Source of the DNA: Fomitopsis serialis
Lineage: Eukaryota; Basidiomycota; Agaricomycetes; Polyporales; Fomitopsidaceae
Reading direction: 5' to 3'
Assembly: GCF_022376445.1 (NCBI RefSeq)
Contig: NW_025955233.1
Location: 1-53,193, forward strand
Length of the DNA: 53,193 nucleotides
Shown here: positions 33,392 to 43,815 of the stretch, one piece after another
How the letters are laid out: every line of letters starts with the position of its first letter
How positions within the stretch are numbered: position 1 is the stretch's first letter
Program-made: the position numbers and the translations under genes
Notes under the pieces: generated by a model
What the model was told of the DNA's origin: nothing
Databases searched by the model: none
The model's input: only the letters and a program-made list of their open reading frames with translations

Positions 33392-34615
33392 CTTGACCAG
33401 CCCCAACAAGCACGCACCGATGCGTACGGAGACGACTGATGCTTACAGATACGACCGACGCGTACGGATACGACCACCCGTCGCACACCAATACGGCGAG
33501 CGCATGCCGGGCTTGACCAGCCCCAGCAAGCACGCACCGGTGCGTACGGATACGAACGATGCGTACAGGTACGACTGATGCGTATAGATACTACGACCGA
33601 CGGGTACGGGTACGACCATCCGTCGCACACCAATGCCCGGCTTGACCAGACCCAACAGGCATGCACCGGTGCGTACGGATACGACCGACGGGCACAGATA
33701 CGACCATCCGTCGCACACCAATACGGCGAGCGCATGCCGGGCTTGACCAGCCCCAGCAAGCACGCACCGGTGCGTACGGATATGGCCGATGCGTACGGGT
33801 ACGACCATCCGTCGCACACCAATACGACGAGCGCATGCCCGGCTTGACCAGCCCCAGCAAGCACGCACCGGTGCGTACGGATACGGCCGATGCGTGCGGG
33901 TACGGCCGATGCGTACAGATACGACCGACGGGCATAGATACGACCATCCGTCGCACACCAATACGGCGAGCGCATGCCGGGCTTGACCAGCCCCAGCAAG
34001 CACGCACCGGTGCGTACGGATACGAACGATGCGTACAGGTACGACTGATGCGTATAGATACTACGACCGACGGGTACGGGTACGACCATCCGTCGCACAC
34101 CAATGCCCGGCTTGACCAGACCCAACAGGCATGCACCGGTGCGTACGGATACGACCGACGGGCACAGATACGACCATCCGTCGCACACCAATACGGCGAG
34201 CGCATGCCGGGCTTGACCAGCCCCAGCAAGCACGCACCGGTGCGTACGGATACGGCCGATGCGTACGGGTACGACCATCCGTCGCACACCAATACGACGA
34301 GCGCATGCCCGGCTTGACCAGCCCCAGCAAGCACGCACCGGTGCGTACGGATACGGCCGATGCGTGCGGGTACGGCCGATGCGTACAGATACGACCGACG
34401 GGCATAGATACGACCATCCGTCGCACACCAATACGGCGAGCGCATGCCGGGCTTGACCAGCCCCAGCAAGCACGCACCGGTGCGTACGCGGACGGCCGAT
34501 GCGTACGGGTACGACCATCCGTCGCACACCAATACGACGAGCGCATGCCGGGCTTGACCAGCCCCAGCAACCACGCACCGGTGCGTACGGATACGGCCGA
34601 TGCGTGCGGGTACGA
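33392..34615. repeat. Minisatellite array 1 (about 11 units of 100-140 bp)
   Basis: The core CTTGACCAGCCCCAGCAAGC recurs at about 33392, 33510, 33740, 33842, 33980, 34210, 34313, 34450 and 34553, with variants at 33640 and 34110. Nearly every unit carries the perfect 14-bp palindrome ACGCACCGGTGCGT, then runs of ATACGRCCGATGCGTAC subrepeats and ACCATCCGTCGCACACCAAT. A 470-bp higher-order period is visible: 33541 onward is repeated from 34011 onward. The very long ORFs on both strands here are stop-free repeats, not genes. Confidence 0.92.
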
Positions 34616-34830
34616 CTCCCAATCAGAACTTCGGCGATTTTGCTAACAGCCTCTAACAGCTTTTGCTAACAGCCTCTAACAGCATCTGAAATTTGGATTT
34701 TAGCAATGGTCAGCTCGTCAGCTCGTTAGACAGGTTAGCAAATTTTAGAAGCCCGGCGCTCAAATCCGTGAACAGTCGTTAGCAGGCCGTTACGCAGTAA
34801 CTGAGCCATTAGCTACCAGACGAGTTGTCC
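34616..34830. repeat. Cluster of GCTAAC/GTTAGC motifs with a short tandem duplication
   Basis: Immediately after array 1 the block TTTTGCTAACAGCCTCTAAC occurs twice in tandem (about 34638-34685). It is followed by several GTTAG and GTTAGC motifs in the opposite orientation up to about 34810, so the stretch has loose inverted-repeat character. No gene seen. Confidence 0.5.
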
Positions 34831-37295
34831 ATTTTGCAGGCTGATGATATGCTGCGCTCGGACACATTGCAATGAAAAGAATGACTATATATGTAAATCT
34901 ATGGACTACATTGCGGGACACTATGCATGATTCGAGTTTGCGGTCTGCCCGTTGGTCGCTTTTGCAGGCAGCGCATTTGGTCTGCGTGCTCGCCGTCGTC
35001 GCGCACGTCGTGCTTGCACCCGTGACTTCGCTCTCGCCATCGCGATCGGTGCGTTGCGCGCGCGCAGCCCTGCCCACCATCGCCATCTCCCGCCTTTTGC
35101 TCACCCACGCGCGGTCTGTTAGTCAGCCACTCTCCTACTCGCTCGTCTCCCTGCAGGCTGTCCGTCCGATCCACCAGCCCGCCTGCTCATCCGTCCACTG
35201 CTTGCCCGCCCGCTCGCTTTGCATACATCTGCCGGCCGTGTCCGAATGCTCGGCATTGACCCAGCGTGCTCGCTGGCCGCCGTGAGTGTGGTATTGGTTG
35301 AGATCCAGCCGCAGATGTCCCGAAGCGTACCCGTACCCGTACTTGCCCCGGGTGTAGTCCCGCGACAGCGGGTATGGGTTGTGTGCGGGTTCGCGCGGGT
35401 CGTACGGGTCATGCGGGTCATGGATGGTCGCGCAGTGGGCGGACGAGATTTGGCAGGCGGGTGAGAGCGGACAGGAGGGCGAGAAGGTGCGCACAAGTAG
35501 ACGAGAAGGTGGGCAAGGTGCGAGCCCGTCTCGCGCGATGGCGGGTGTTCTACATGCGCGTGGCGGAGGCACATTCGCCTCGGCATGCACCTTGTAACAG
35601 AGATCAGTCAGAGAGGCGGGGGAGCTCCTCGAAGTAGTTATCAGACCACTCACTGAACTCGCGGATCGCGGATGGCCTGGCCTGGCGCGTGAGTTGTCCA
35701 TATAGACCGTATTTGAAGATGAATGAGAGCGGGGCGAGGCGTGAGGGTGCTGTCGGGTGTGCGAGAAGCCTAAGTAGCGTCGCGGTGAAAATACGTGGAC
35801 AGGCTGGCACAAATGGGCAGATAAGAGAGGGCGGGCCGGTGGGCGAGAACAGGCAGGCGCGAGAGGGCGGGCAGGTAAGAGACAGTGTGGTGTTGGTCAG
35901 CGCGCTGTAGCAGCCTCGCTATGATAGCGGGGCCACTCACCATCTATTAGTATCTTGTCATATGGACTTGGAGTCGTAGTGTGATCGATGTGCAGCATGC
36001 AGTAGTTGGTCAGATGAGCGGGCCAGAGTCGAGGTGGCTAGGAGGAGGATGAGAGTCAACGCTCGTCGCTGGCATCACGAAGTGTAGAGCGCCCGTGGTC
36101 GGGAAGTGCCGACCGACTCGTCGACCGTGACGCTCTGCGGCGCCGGCTCTGGTGACCCCATACTTTGCCCCTCCTCCTGCCCATCTGTCTTTCTCCTCAC
36201 CCGCTTGCCTGCGCACTGGCTTGTCTGTACACTCATGCTCTCTTTTGCTCGTATTCTCTTTCACCCGCGCTCTCTTTCGCCCGCACTCTCTCATGTCCAC
36301 GTCCACACACACACACTCGTATTCCCTCTCACTTGTATTCAAGTTCCCTCTCCTACACTCTCTCGCCCCTGCTCCTGTCCACCCGCTCGTCCGCTTCACG
36401 CTCCCATTCACCCGTAATTTCTTTTGTGCATGCTCCCGCTCGTCACTTTGTTGGGCATCTATACTTCGGTCCGCTCGCTCACCCGCCCGCCTGCCCGCCC
36501 GTAAGTCTGCGCTGCCGATGGTACGTCCATCCCTCACTCCGAGTCGCATCCTTTTCCCACCTCGCCTGTCTACCAGGTAAACCGCGTGGGGATCCTTCTT
36601 CACTGTCGGAGGGAGTACAGGGGCTGACGTGCTGCAGGACGCCGGATGTGCGGCTGGAGCGCGTACAGGAATGTGTCCTCATGACACAGTGAGGGAGGGA
36701 CGATGCGGCTAGCAGACCGTGTTATCAGGTGAGTGCGCCACACGCCCTTGGTTCCCTCCGCAGATGACTCGGACCCCAGCAAGCAAATGGCCACCAAGGC
36801 CGACCAAACGGCTGACCAAATGGCGACCGACGCAAGGGGATTTACCCCGGTACGCGGATTCCCCACAAGCACGACCACGGCGGTGACGAACATGAGGGAA
36901 ACCACTAATGTCCACCAAGTGCGACCGCCATGAAGACAATCCGGTGTGCGCATGCTCTGAGGTATCGAATCCGCCTTCTTCGGACCACTGAAGCACGCAC
37001 GCCTGTCGACGTAGACTCCGCGCTAGCACACTGAAGTCCTGCGTCCTCGCAGCAACAACCTTCGCCCAAGCATAGTACGGTGTGATCGCGGCGCTCCGCC
37101 TAGACACCTGTTACGCTCGGGCTGTTGCGCGTCGCGTGGACAGTCCGTAATGTCGGGACAGCGCGCGGAGTTGGCTGTAGTCCAACGCAGCGTAATCCAC
37201 GGTGCGTTCAGTAAAACTACTTGACTCCTGCTAGGAAACACCACCTGGTGCTCGATGCCTCCGAGCGTCCAGGCCCCGGCTCCGGGACACACTAC
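34831..37295. other. Low-complexity spacer between minisatellite blocks
   Basis: About 2.5 kb rich in degenerate pyrimidine strings such as CGCCCGCTCGCT and CTCTCTTTCGCCCGC (35100-35270, 36150-36520) and purine equivalents (35460-35530, 35820-35880). A minus ORF at 36600-36953 has two hydrophobic stretches (LVVSLMFVTAVVVLVG and AIWSAVWSALVAICLLG) and might be a fragment of a membrane protein, but the support is weak. Nothing else is assignable. Confidence 0.4.
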
Positions 37296-38770
37296 CAGGG
37301 TACGACTGATGCGTATAGATACTACGACCGACGGGCACAGATACCACCATCCGTCGCACACCAATACGACGAGCGCATGCCCGGCTTGACCAGCCCCAGC
37401 AACCAGGCCGATGCGTACGGGTACGACCATCCGTCGCACACCAATACGACGAGCGCATGCCGGGCTTGACCAGCCCCAGCAAGCACGCACCGGTGCGTAC
37501 GGATTCGGCCGATGCGTACGGGTACGACCATCCGTCGCACACCAATACGACGAGCGCATGCCCGGGTTGACCAGCCCCAGCAAGCACGCACCGGTGCGTA
37601 CGGATACGGCCGATGCGTACGGGTACGACCATCCGTCGCACACCAATACGACGAGCACATGCCCGGCTTGACCAGCCCCAGCAAGCACGCACCGGTGCGT
37701 ACGGATACGGCCGATGCGTGCGGGTACGACTGATGCGTACAGATACGACCGACGGGTACGGATACCACCATCCGTCGCACACCAATACGGCGAGCGCATG
37801 CCGGGCTTGACCAGCCCCAGCAACCACGCACCGGTGTGTACGGATACGGCCGATGCGTGCGTGTACGACTGATGCGTACAGATACGACCGACGGGTACGG
37901 ATACCGCCATCCGTCGCACACCAATACGGCGAGCGCATGCAGGGCTTGACCAGCCCCAGCAACCACGCACCGGTGCGTACGGATACGGCGGATGCGTGCG
38001 GGTACGGCCGATGCGGACAGATACGACCGACGGGTACGGATACCACCATCCGTCGCACACCAATACGGCGAGCGCATGCCGGGCTTGACCAGCCCCAGCA
38101 ACCACGCACCGGTGCGTACGGATACGGCCGATGCGTGCGTGTACGACTGATGCGTACAGATACGACCGACGGGTACGGATACCACCATCCGTCGCACACC
38201 AATACGATGCCGGGCTTGACCAGCCCCAGCAACCACGCACCGGTGCGTACGGATACGGCCGATGCGTGCGGGTACGACTAATGCGTACAGATACGACCGA
38301 CGGGTACGGATACCACCATCCGTCGCACACCAATACGGCGAGCGCATGTCCGGGTTGACCAGCCCCAGCAAGCACGCACCGGTGCGTACGGATTCGGCCG
38401 ATGCGTGCGGGTACGACTGATGCGTACAGATACGACCGACGGGCATAGATACGACCATCCGTCGCACACCAATACGGCGAGCGCATGCCGGGCTTGACCA
38501 GCCCCAGCAACCACGCACCGGTGCGTACGGATACGGCCGATGCGTGCGTGTACGACTGATGCGTACAGATACGACCGACGGGTACGGATACCACCATCCG
38601 TCGCACACCAATACGGCGAGCGCATGCAGGGCTTGACCAGCCCCAGCAAGCACGCACCGGTGCGTACGGATTCGGCCGATGCGTACGGGTACGACCATCC
38701 GTCGCACACCAATACGACGAGCACATGCCCGGCTTGACCAGCCCCAGCAAGCACGCACCGGTGCGTACGG
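37296..38770. repeat. Minisatellite array 2 (about 12 units), left half of an interrupted array
   Basis: Same unit as array 1: the core TTGACCAGCCCCAGCAA occurs at about 37385, 37467, 37566, 37667, 37806, 37945, 38086, 38215, 38355, 38494, 38632 and 38730, with the ACGCACCGGTGCGT palindrome in most units. The array stops at 38770 in mid-unit where the 5' LTR begins, and resumes at 44797 after the 3' LTR. Confidence 0.92.
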
Positions 38771-39752
38771 TGATACGCCTCTAGGCTATCTAAGCCCCGA
38801 AAATGCAATCTAGGCCTCTACGATGCTCCGAAGCTCTTAGAAGATCCACTACAACTGTTCGAAGATTTCGAAGTTCGTAGCCAACCCTGGCTCACCTTGG
38901 AAGACTATCCACGACCTTCCGGCACCTCAGTGACGCTATAGGAGCACCTACCCACCTATCTAGACAACCCCAGAGCACGGAGGTCACTCGAAGATGCACT
39001 ATGTGTTAGAAGACACTCGAACATGTTAGAAGACGTGCTACGGTGTTAGAAGATCTCCTGCGAGACCATAGGATGCTACAGGATGTCCAGTGAGTCCTTG
39101 CAGGTCGTCTCACATCCTCGACGAGTGGTCTCGGTTTCCGGTGTCATGTGATAGCCGGTCGGCCTTCGGACCACTGGTTAGCGAGCCCGAGAGCAGTTGT
39201 CACGTGTTAGAAGCCATAGCCGGATGTTTGGGGCCGTCGGAGCTCCGTAGTGGTAATAGCCGTGTTTCCCTGTATATACTCTGGGACTGGTTCCCTTCGA
39301 ATCCCAGAGACCCCCTTACCCTCTCAATCTCACCTCGCACCGGCGAGGTTCGTCAGTCAGCCAGTACGTTCGAAGTCAGCAAGTTCGCCAGTCAGTCAGT
39401 ACGTTCGAAGTCAGCAAGTTCGCCAGTCAGTCAGTACGTTCGCCAGCTCGTAGTTGTCCCGAGAGGCTCTACACTTCTTCTCCTGCCGTCGCTCGCCTTC
39501 CTTGTCACTGTTCGTTCGACACGTCTGTCGAAACTCCCCCTCCTACCTTCGAGGCTTAGCCCTCGTCTTCGAACAGTCTTCAACATCTTCGAAGCTCTCC
39601 CACGTCGTTCGGAGTCTTGTCCGTCCTCCTCCTTCTTACCTAGACCACTGTACAGTCCCCCGTACATCTCATAGACACAGAGGCCTCGCATACCACTGCT
39701 CGACCTCACGGTTGGGTTTTGTGTGGCTTTTGTGTTCTTTTCGGTCGCGTCA
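38771..39752 (+). repeat. 5' LTR (982 bp)
   Basis: Starts TGATACGCCTCTAGGC and ends TTTTCGGTCGCGTCA. It matches the 3' LTR except for one extra G at about 39284 (CTGGGACTGG versus CTGGACTGG). The U3 part has repeated GTTAGAAGA motifs (about 39008-39210) that may act as enhancer repeats. TATATACTC at about 39273 is a TATA-like box. A tandem repeat of about 40 bp built on CAGTACGTTCGAAGTCAGCA lies at 39356-39450. Roles inside the LTR are inferred from position. Confidence 0.95.
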
Positions 39753-39755
39753 TCT

Positions 39756-39772
39756 TGGAGCCCACCGCGAGG
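39756..39772 (+). other. Primer-binding site
   Basis: TGGAGCCCACCGCGAGG begins three bases after the 5' LTR and opens with TGG, the complement of a tRNA CCA end. Position and TGG start are typical of LTR elements. I cannot name the tRNA without a search. Confidence 0.6.
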
Positions 39773-39779
39773 GGGATAT

Positions 39780-40249
39780 AGAGCAAGATTCCGCCGCGTC
39801 GGAACTTCGAAGTCAACCCTGAAGACTACCGAGACTACGAAAGTCCTCTCCTCGCACTCGCTATCGACAGTAGACTAGGTCCCCGATCAGCCGCCGCCTT
39901 TCGCAGGCATAGCAACCCTCTCCCAGGACCTTCGACTATCCCCTCTTCGCCCGAAAACGTCGAGCTTGTCCCCGATCACGACGATCCGGAACACTCCGTT
40001 CGAGACCAAGTGCCTACTACCCCATCCCATTCCAGACGTGCTCGAAGACTCTTGCTTGCAGACGACTTAGAGGCACTAGTCTTCGGATCCCCTCTACCGC
40101 TTCTAACACCATCACCACCTCTCGAAGGAGAGGAACCCACCTCAGCCACAGTCACCACGCGTAGAGGATCTTCCACCTCACGTCTACCCATACCCACCAG
40201 TCGTAGAGTGTCGTCAGTCCCTCCAGGACCAGAGCAGTCCACGCCGTGA
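39780..40249 (+). other. Open leader frame upstream of Gag, closed by TGA
   Basis: From 39782 to the TGA at 40247-40249 the same reading frame as Gag is open without an early Met (contains NFEVNPEDYRDYESPLLALA; the first Met is at 40010). It may be an N-terminal part of an ancestral Gag now separated by a stop, or just leader sequence. The frame is Pro/Ser/Arg-rich. Confidence 0.4.
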
Positions 40250-40288
40250 CGGACTTCGACCGTCGACACCCCTAACCCTTCGAACACT

Positions 40289-42955
40289 TTGACAATACCT
40301 TCGAACATTTCAACAATCCCTTCTATCGCTTCGCCAACTCCTTCTAACACTTCGAAGCTGAGTCCGAATATGGCCGACGCAGGAGCACCAGCCTCGAAGG
40401 CGGCTTCAATGCCTGCACGCGGCCACTCCACTGCACCTGTCTTCGACGAGTCAGAACCTTTCTCATTCAACCACTTTTTCCAAGACCTCGAAACACACTT
40501 CGCACGATGCCGAGTTACCGACGACTCCGACAAGAAGTCATGGGCAGTTCGCTACCCTCCTATCCACGTCTCCGACCTATGGATGATGCAGCCAACATTC
40601 AAGGATGCTACGAAGCCCTACGAGGAGTTCGTGACCGCCCTACGAGCACTCTATCCTGGAGCTGATGACGAGCACAAGTACTCGCTCGCTGATCTCGACA
40701 CGGTCGTCCATGATCGCACAGAACTCGGGATGACCAATGCCCTCCACCTCGCTGCCTACTACCGCGACTTCTACATGATTTCGGAGTACCTGATTGCTCG
40801 AGGTTCGCTTTCGACACTCGAACAAGATCGGAAGTTCCAGCAAGGCTTTCCGAATACGCTCTGGGGTCCCATTGAGCAGCGCCTGTTCATGCGGAACCCT
40901 GACCGCTCTCGAAGGAAGCCCTGGACGTTCACAGAGATCTACGAGTCAGCACAGTGGGTGTTAGATGGTCCTACACCAGCTTCGACCTTTCGGCAAGCTA
41001 GTCCCCCTATGCCTACGACCACACCCGCTGTGTCTATCCTGCCATCCCCACCTGTGACCACGAAGTCCGAAGACCTCCTACCATTGCTACAGACGCTGAT
41101 CAAGACCCTCGAGGCCCAGCAGTCTCACAGCCGGTCACCCGAATTCTCGAACAGTCATGACAGCCCTCGGTGCTTCTATTGCGGACGTTCGGGATGTTGG
41201 ATCGGCGACTGCGAGATGTTCGAAGAAGACAGGAAGAAGGGCCTGTGTCGACGGAACCCCGATGGCAAGATCGTCTCGTTCGACAACCGCTTCATGAGTC
41301 GCCGAGACAGCGAGACCCTCCGAGACGCTATCTACGAACATGCACGTCGTTCGAGCAAGTTAGGACTCAGTTCGTCGTCTTCGAGTGGTTCAGGCAGTGC
41401 TATGCAAGGCGCTACAGCCACGCAGTTGCTCTATGAAGCAGTCGAGAGTCCGCCTATCCCTACGCATGCCCTCGACATTGGAGAGATGCTAGCCTGCATG
41501 GACACCCAGCTATCACGGTTGACGGAGATCTATGCTCGGGAACAGCATAAGCAGACCGTTGTCGACCGAGTTGTCATCGAGAAGCATCCCCTACGCTCGA
41601 ACACCCACCTGGCTGATCAACCACTACTACCCATGACGTGTTCGAAGTTTTCGGAGCGAGCCCCAAACCGCCTGTCATGTTCGAAGACAAGACCAAGTAC
41701 CCTAGCACCTGCGCCAGTCGTCCGACCTACCATCGACACCGAGAGTCCCGCTTTCCCATCTGCAAATGTTCGAGACATGACCTACGCACCTCCTCCCACC
41801 CAACGTTTCGAAGCGACCCCTACGAAGTTCGAAGCGAGCCCTCGAAATTTCGAAGCATCTCCCACGAAGCGACAGAGCCGAGCCAGCTTCTTTATAGCAC
41901 ATCCCCCGCCCCAGCTTGCCGAACTGGCTGTTGAGTCCTCATCGAACACTCCGTGTGTACCATTGACATCTGAGGAGCTTCGAGAATTGCCTTCGTACCT
42001 TCGCGACCGATACTGGGCAGCACTGACGCCTCGGACGGCGGAGCGCAAGACGAACCAGGCGTCTACAAACACTGCAGCTATGGAACCACTTTCGAACTAC
42101 AGCCTTATGATCGAAGACACTTCCCCAGCTGTCACCGTGTTAGGGGACCTTCCGGAGGGCAGCCTTACATTAGAAGAGACTCCTACGTCTTCGAAGTCTT
42201 CAGACATACGACCTACATCTTCGAAATCTTCGGACAGTCGACCTACGTCTCCGAGATTGTCAGATGACCAACCTGCACCTCCGAAATGTTCGGACTATCG
42301 ACCTATGTCTTTGAAGCCTTTGAACGGTGATCTCCCCACGTCGACGGAATCTTTGAGTGCTCCTACGACATTGGACACTCCTCCTATCTCTCCGAAATGG
42401 CCAGATCATGCCCCTACGTCTCCGAAATCTTCGAACGGTCAAGCCATGTCTCCGAGATTTTTGGACTATCAACAGATGTCTTCGAACAATCTCTCTACGC
42501 TGATGGAATCCTTGAACACTCCTACGATGTTTGACACCCCTTCTATCCCTTCAGAATTGCAACACCACGCTCCTACGTCTCAAGAATCTTCGAACTTTCG
42601 AGCTACATCTCTGAGATTGTCAGACCACCATCCCAGGTCTACGAAATCTTCGAAGCCTCTTATGCCATTTCTAGAATCGTCAACTGTCCCCTCCCATCTC
42701 CGGAACCTTCCGACCTTCCTGCTATGCCTCCGAAATCATTGGATGCTTATGCTTACGCTCCGAAAAGTTCGGACTATCTTTCTGCAACTACGACGCCTTG
42801 GATCCTCCTATGATGTCTACCCCACTCCTTCGATGTTGCCAGACTCTGCTCCTACGTCTTTGAAGTTACCGTGCCTGTGCTACCGCCAAAATCTTCGAAC
42901 ACTCCTACGATGGATGGCCTATCACCTCCACTGGCTACTATGTTGCCCAGCATGA
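40289..42955 (+). CDS. gag: Gag-like protein of the LTR element (888 aa)
   Basis: Structural protein expected to package element RNA into virus-like particles. Residues about 50-215 form the Gag core seen in Agaricomycete Ty3/Gypsy-like elements: FNHFFQDLETHFARC, PYEEFVTALRALYPGADDE, KYSLADLDTVVHDRTELGM, LAAYYRDFYMISEYLIARG and FQQGFPNTLWGPIEQRLF. A nucleic-acid-binding knuckle at residues 295-308 reads CFYCGRSGCWIGDC, that is C-x2-C-x4-C-x4-C with Cys in place of the usual His. The C-terminal third (about residues 630-790) is a degenerate repeat of PTSxKSSDxRP-like units. No protease (DSG/DTG) or polymerase motif follows. The start at 40289 is the first Met after the TGA at 40249. The ORF is intact, which fits a young element. 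Confidence 0.85.
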   Translation: MTIPSNISTIPSIASPTPSNTSKLSPNMADAGAPASKAASMPARGHSTAPVFDESEPFSFNHFFQDLETHFARCRVTDDSDKKSWAVRYPPIHVSDLWMMQPTFKDATKPYEEFVTALRALYPGADDEHKYSLADLDTVVHDRTELGMTNALHLAAYYRDFYMISEYLIARGSLSTLEQDRKFQQGFPNTLWGPIEQRLFMRNPDRSRRKPWTFTEIYESAQWVLDGPTPASTFRQASPPMPTTTPAVSILPSPPVTTKSEDLLPLLQTLIKTLEAQQSHSRSPEFSNSHDSPRCFYCGRSGCWIGDCEMFEEDRKKGLCRRNPDGKIVSFDNRFMSRRDSETLRDAIYEHARRSSKLGLSSSSSSGSGSAMQGATATQLLYEAVESPPIPTHALDIGEMLACMDTQLSRLTEIYAREQHKQTVVDRVVIEKHPLRSNTHLADQPLLPMTCSKFSERAPNRLSCSKTRPSTLAPAPVVRPTIDTESPAFPSANVRDMTYAPPPTQRFEATPTKFEASPRNFEASPTKRQSRASFFIAHPPPQLAELAVESSSNTPCVPLTSEELRELPSYLRDRYWAALTPRTAERKTNQASTNTAAMEPLSNYSLMIEDTSPAVTVLGDLPEGSLTLEETPTSSKSSDIRPTSSKSSDSRPTSPRLSDDQPAPPKCSDYRPMSLKPLNGDLPTSTESLSAPTTLDTPPISPKWPDHAPTSPKSSNGQAMSPRFLDYQQMSSNNLSTLMESLNTPTMFDTPSIPSELQHHAPTSQESSNFRATSLRLSDHHPRSTKSSKPLMPFLESSTVPSHLRNLPTFLLCLRNHWMLMLTLRKVRTIFLQLRRLGSSYDVYPTPSMLPDSAPTSLKLPCLCYRQNLRTLLRWMAYHLHWLLCCPA

Positions 42956-43010
42956 CGAGCAGCCCATGCTTCCCTCCCCGCCCCGCCCATCTCTTGTATC
43001 TATCTCTGCG

Positions 43011-43048
43011 CTGACCAGGACGGTCACAATTTCAGTAAGGGGGAGGAT
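43011..43048 (+). other. Internal duplicate of the polypurine-tract block
   Basis: GCTGACCAGGACGGTCAC followed by AATTTCAGTAAGGGGGAG repeats, with few changes, at 43780-43815 just before the 3' LTR. It lies about 55 bases after the Gag stop. The element thus has two polypurine tracts about 770 bp apart. The inner one may be a central tract or a recombination scar. Confidence 0.75.
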
Positions 43049-43128
43049 CACCACGACCACTTGGTAGTACCATCACCAGACACGCCTCGAAAGCTAGACC
43101 CACACCGCGAAGACGTCAACATACCCTA

Positions 43129-43443
43129 TTGCTCTCGCAACCAGCAGGTCCACCCAAACACGTGTCGAGAGTCTTCTACATGTGTGTGGTGCTGTTCGTC
43201 ACTGCCGCACTGTTTTTCGCTTTTGGAGACAATCTATGGCCATGGGATCGACGTGGAGTGCATGAACAACAACTCCGAACATTCGAAGACACGTACCTAG
43301 TCCTACCACCCGACATGGCCCCAGACCCAACAAACCTAATCGTTCGTAGAGTGAATACCTTGCAAAGATGCCCGCTGCACCTCGGGGCCGAGCCTGAGCG
43401 TTACGAGACAGTCAGGACCTCGACTTCCTTCGAGACGACCTAG
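43129..43443 (+). CDS. Small ORF with a membrane segment, between Gag and 3' LTR
   Basis: 104-aa ORF with one strongly hydrophobic stretch (FYMCVVLFVTAALFFAFG, about residues 16-33), then a charged part. After its stop another frame continues in protein-like fashion (DLDFLRDDLEQAPNMSVRQS to KLDADSVLHEDS, stop at 43619), so a longer protein may have been split by a frameshift near 43420. The position is that of an env-like gene in some LTR elements, but no fusion or envelope motif is visible. It may be captured host sequence. Confidence 0.4.
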   Translation: MLSQPAGPPKHVSRVFYMCVVLFVTAALFFAFGDNLWPWDRRGVHEQQLRTFEDTYLVLPPDMAPDPTNLIVRRVNTLQRCPLHLGAEPERYETVRTSTSFETT

Positions 43444-43802
43444 AGCAAGCTCCGAACATGTCAGTCAGGCAGTCACCCAATGCAAAGACGAGACCTCGCA
43501 GTGTACCGCTGGCTAGAGAGAAGGAGAAGGAGTCTACGATGTCCCTAGGAGCCTCCGAACACTTCGAAGATGCATTCGACAAGCTGGATGCAGACAGTGT
43601 TTTGCACGAAGACAGCTAGGGTCTTCTATGGTGCTAGACGACCTGTTCCCGCCATAGGGGCGACGATACCACCCAAGCAATCCTTAGTTCACGTCTACCT
43701 CCATTTTCAACCATCCCTCGCCTTCTACCGACCCCGGTGGTCCTCTACGAAACAAGCACCCTTCATCTGCTATACCCGCTGACCGAGGACGGTCAGGATT
43801 TC

Positions 43803-43815
43803 AGTAAGGGGGAGA
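43803..43815 (+). other. Polypurine tract at the 3' LTR
   Basis: AGTAAGGGGGAGA abuts the 3' LTR start (TGATACGCC at 43816). Position and composition are diagnostic of the plus-strand primer site of LTR retrotransposons. Confidence 0.85.

Noticed and set aside
33392..34615. CRISPR-like array
   Set aside because: Units are 82-141 bp tandem repeats without unique spacers of constant size, and the sequence is eukaryotic. It is a minisatellite.
36600..36953. Possible two-helix membrane protein on minus
   Set aside because: Two hydrophobic stretches are real, but there is no homologue, no splice support and the surroundings are simple repeat. Mentioned only in the spacer entry.
37023..38758. Long minus-strand ORFs (up to 575 aa) across minisatellite array 2, and similar ORFs on both strands in arrays 1 and 3
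   Set aside because: The unit lacks stops in most frames and its length is not a multiple of three, so ORFs cycle through different repeat peptides. Several frames and both strands are open at once, which is a property of the repeat and not evidence of coding.
42955..43815. Search for reverse transcriptase, integrase or protease downstream of Gag
   Set aside because: No YxDD, HHCC, DDE or DSG/DTG context was found in any frame. The space is also too short for a pol gene.
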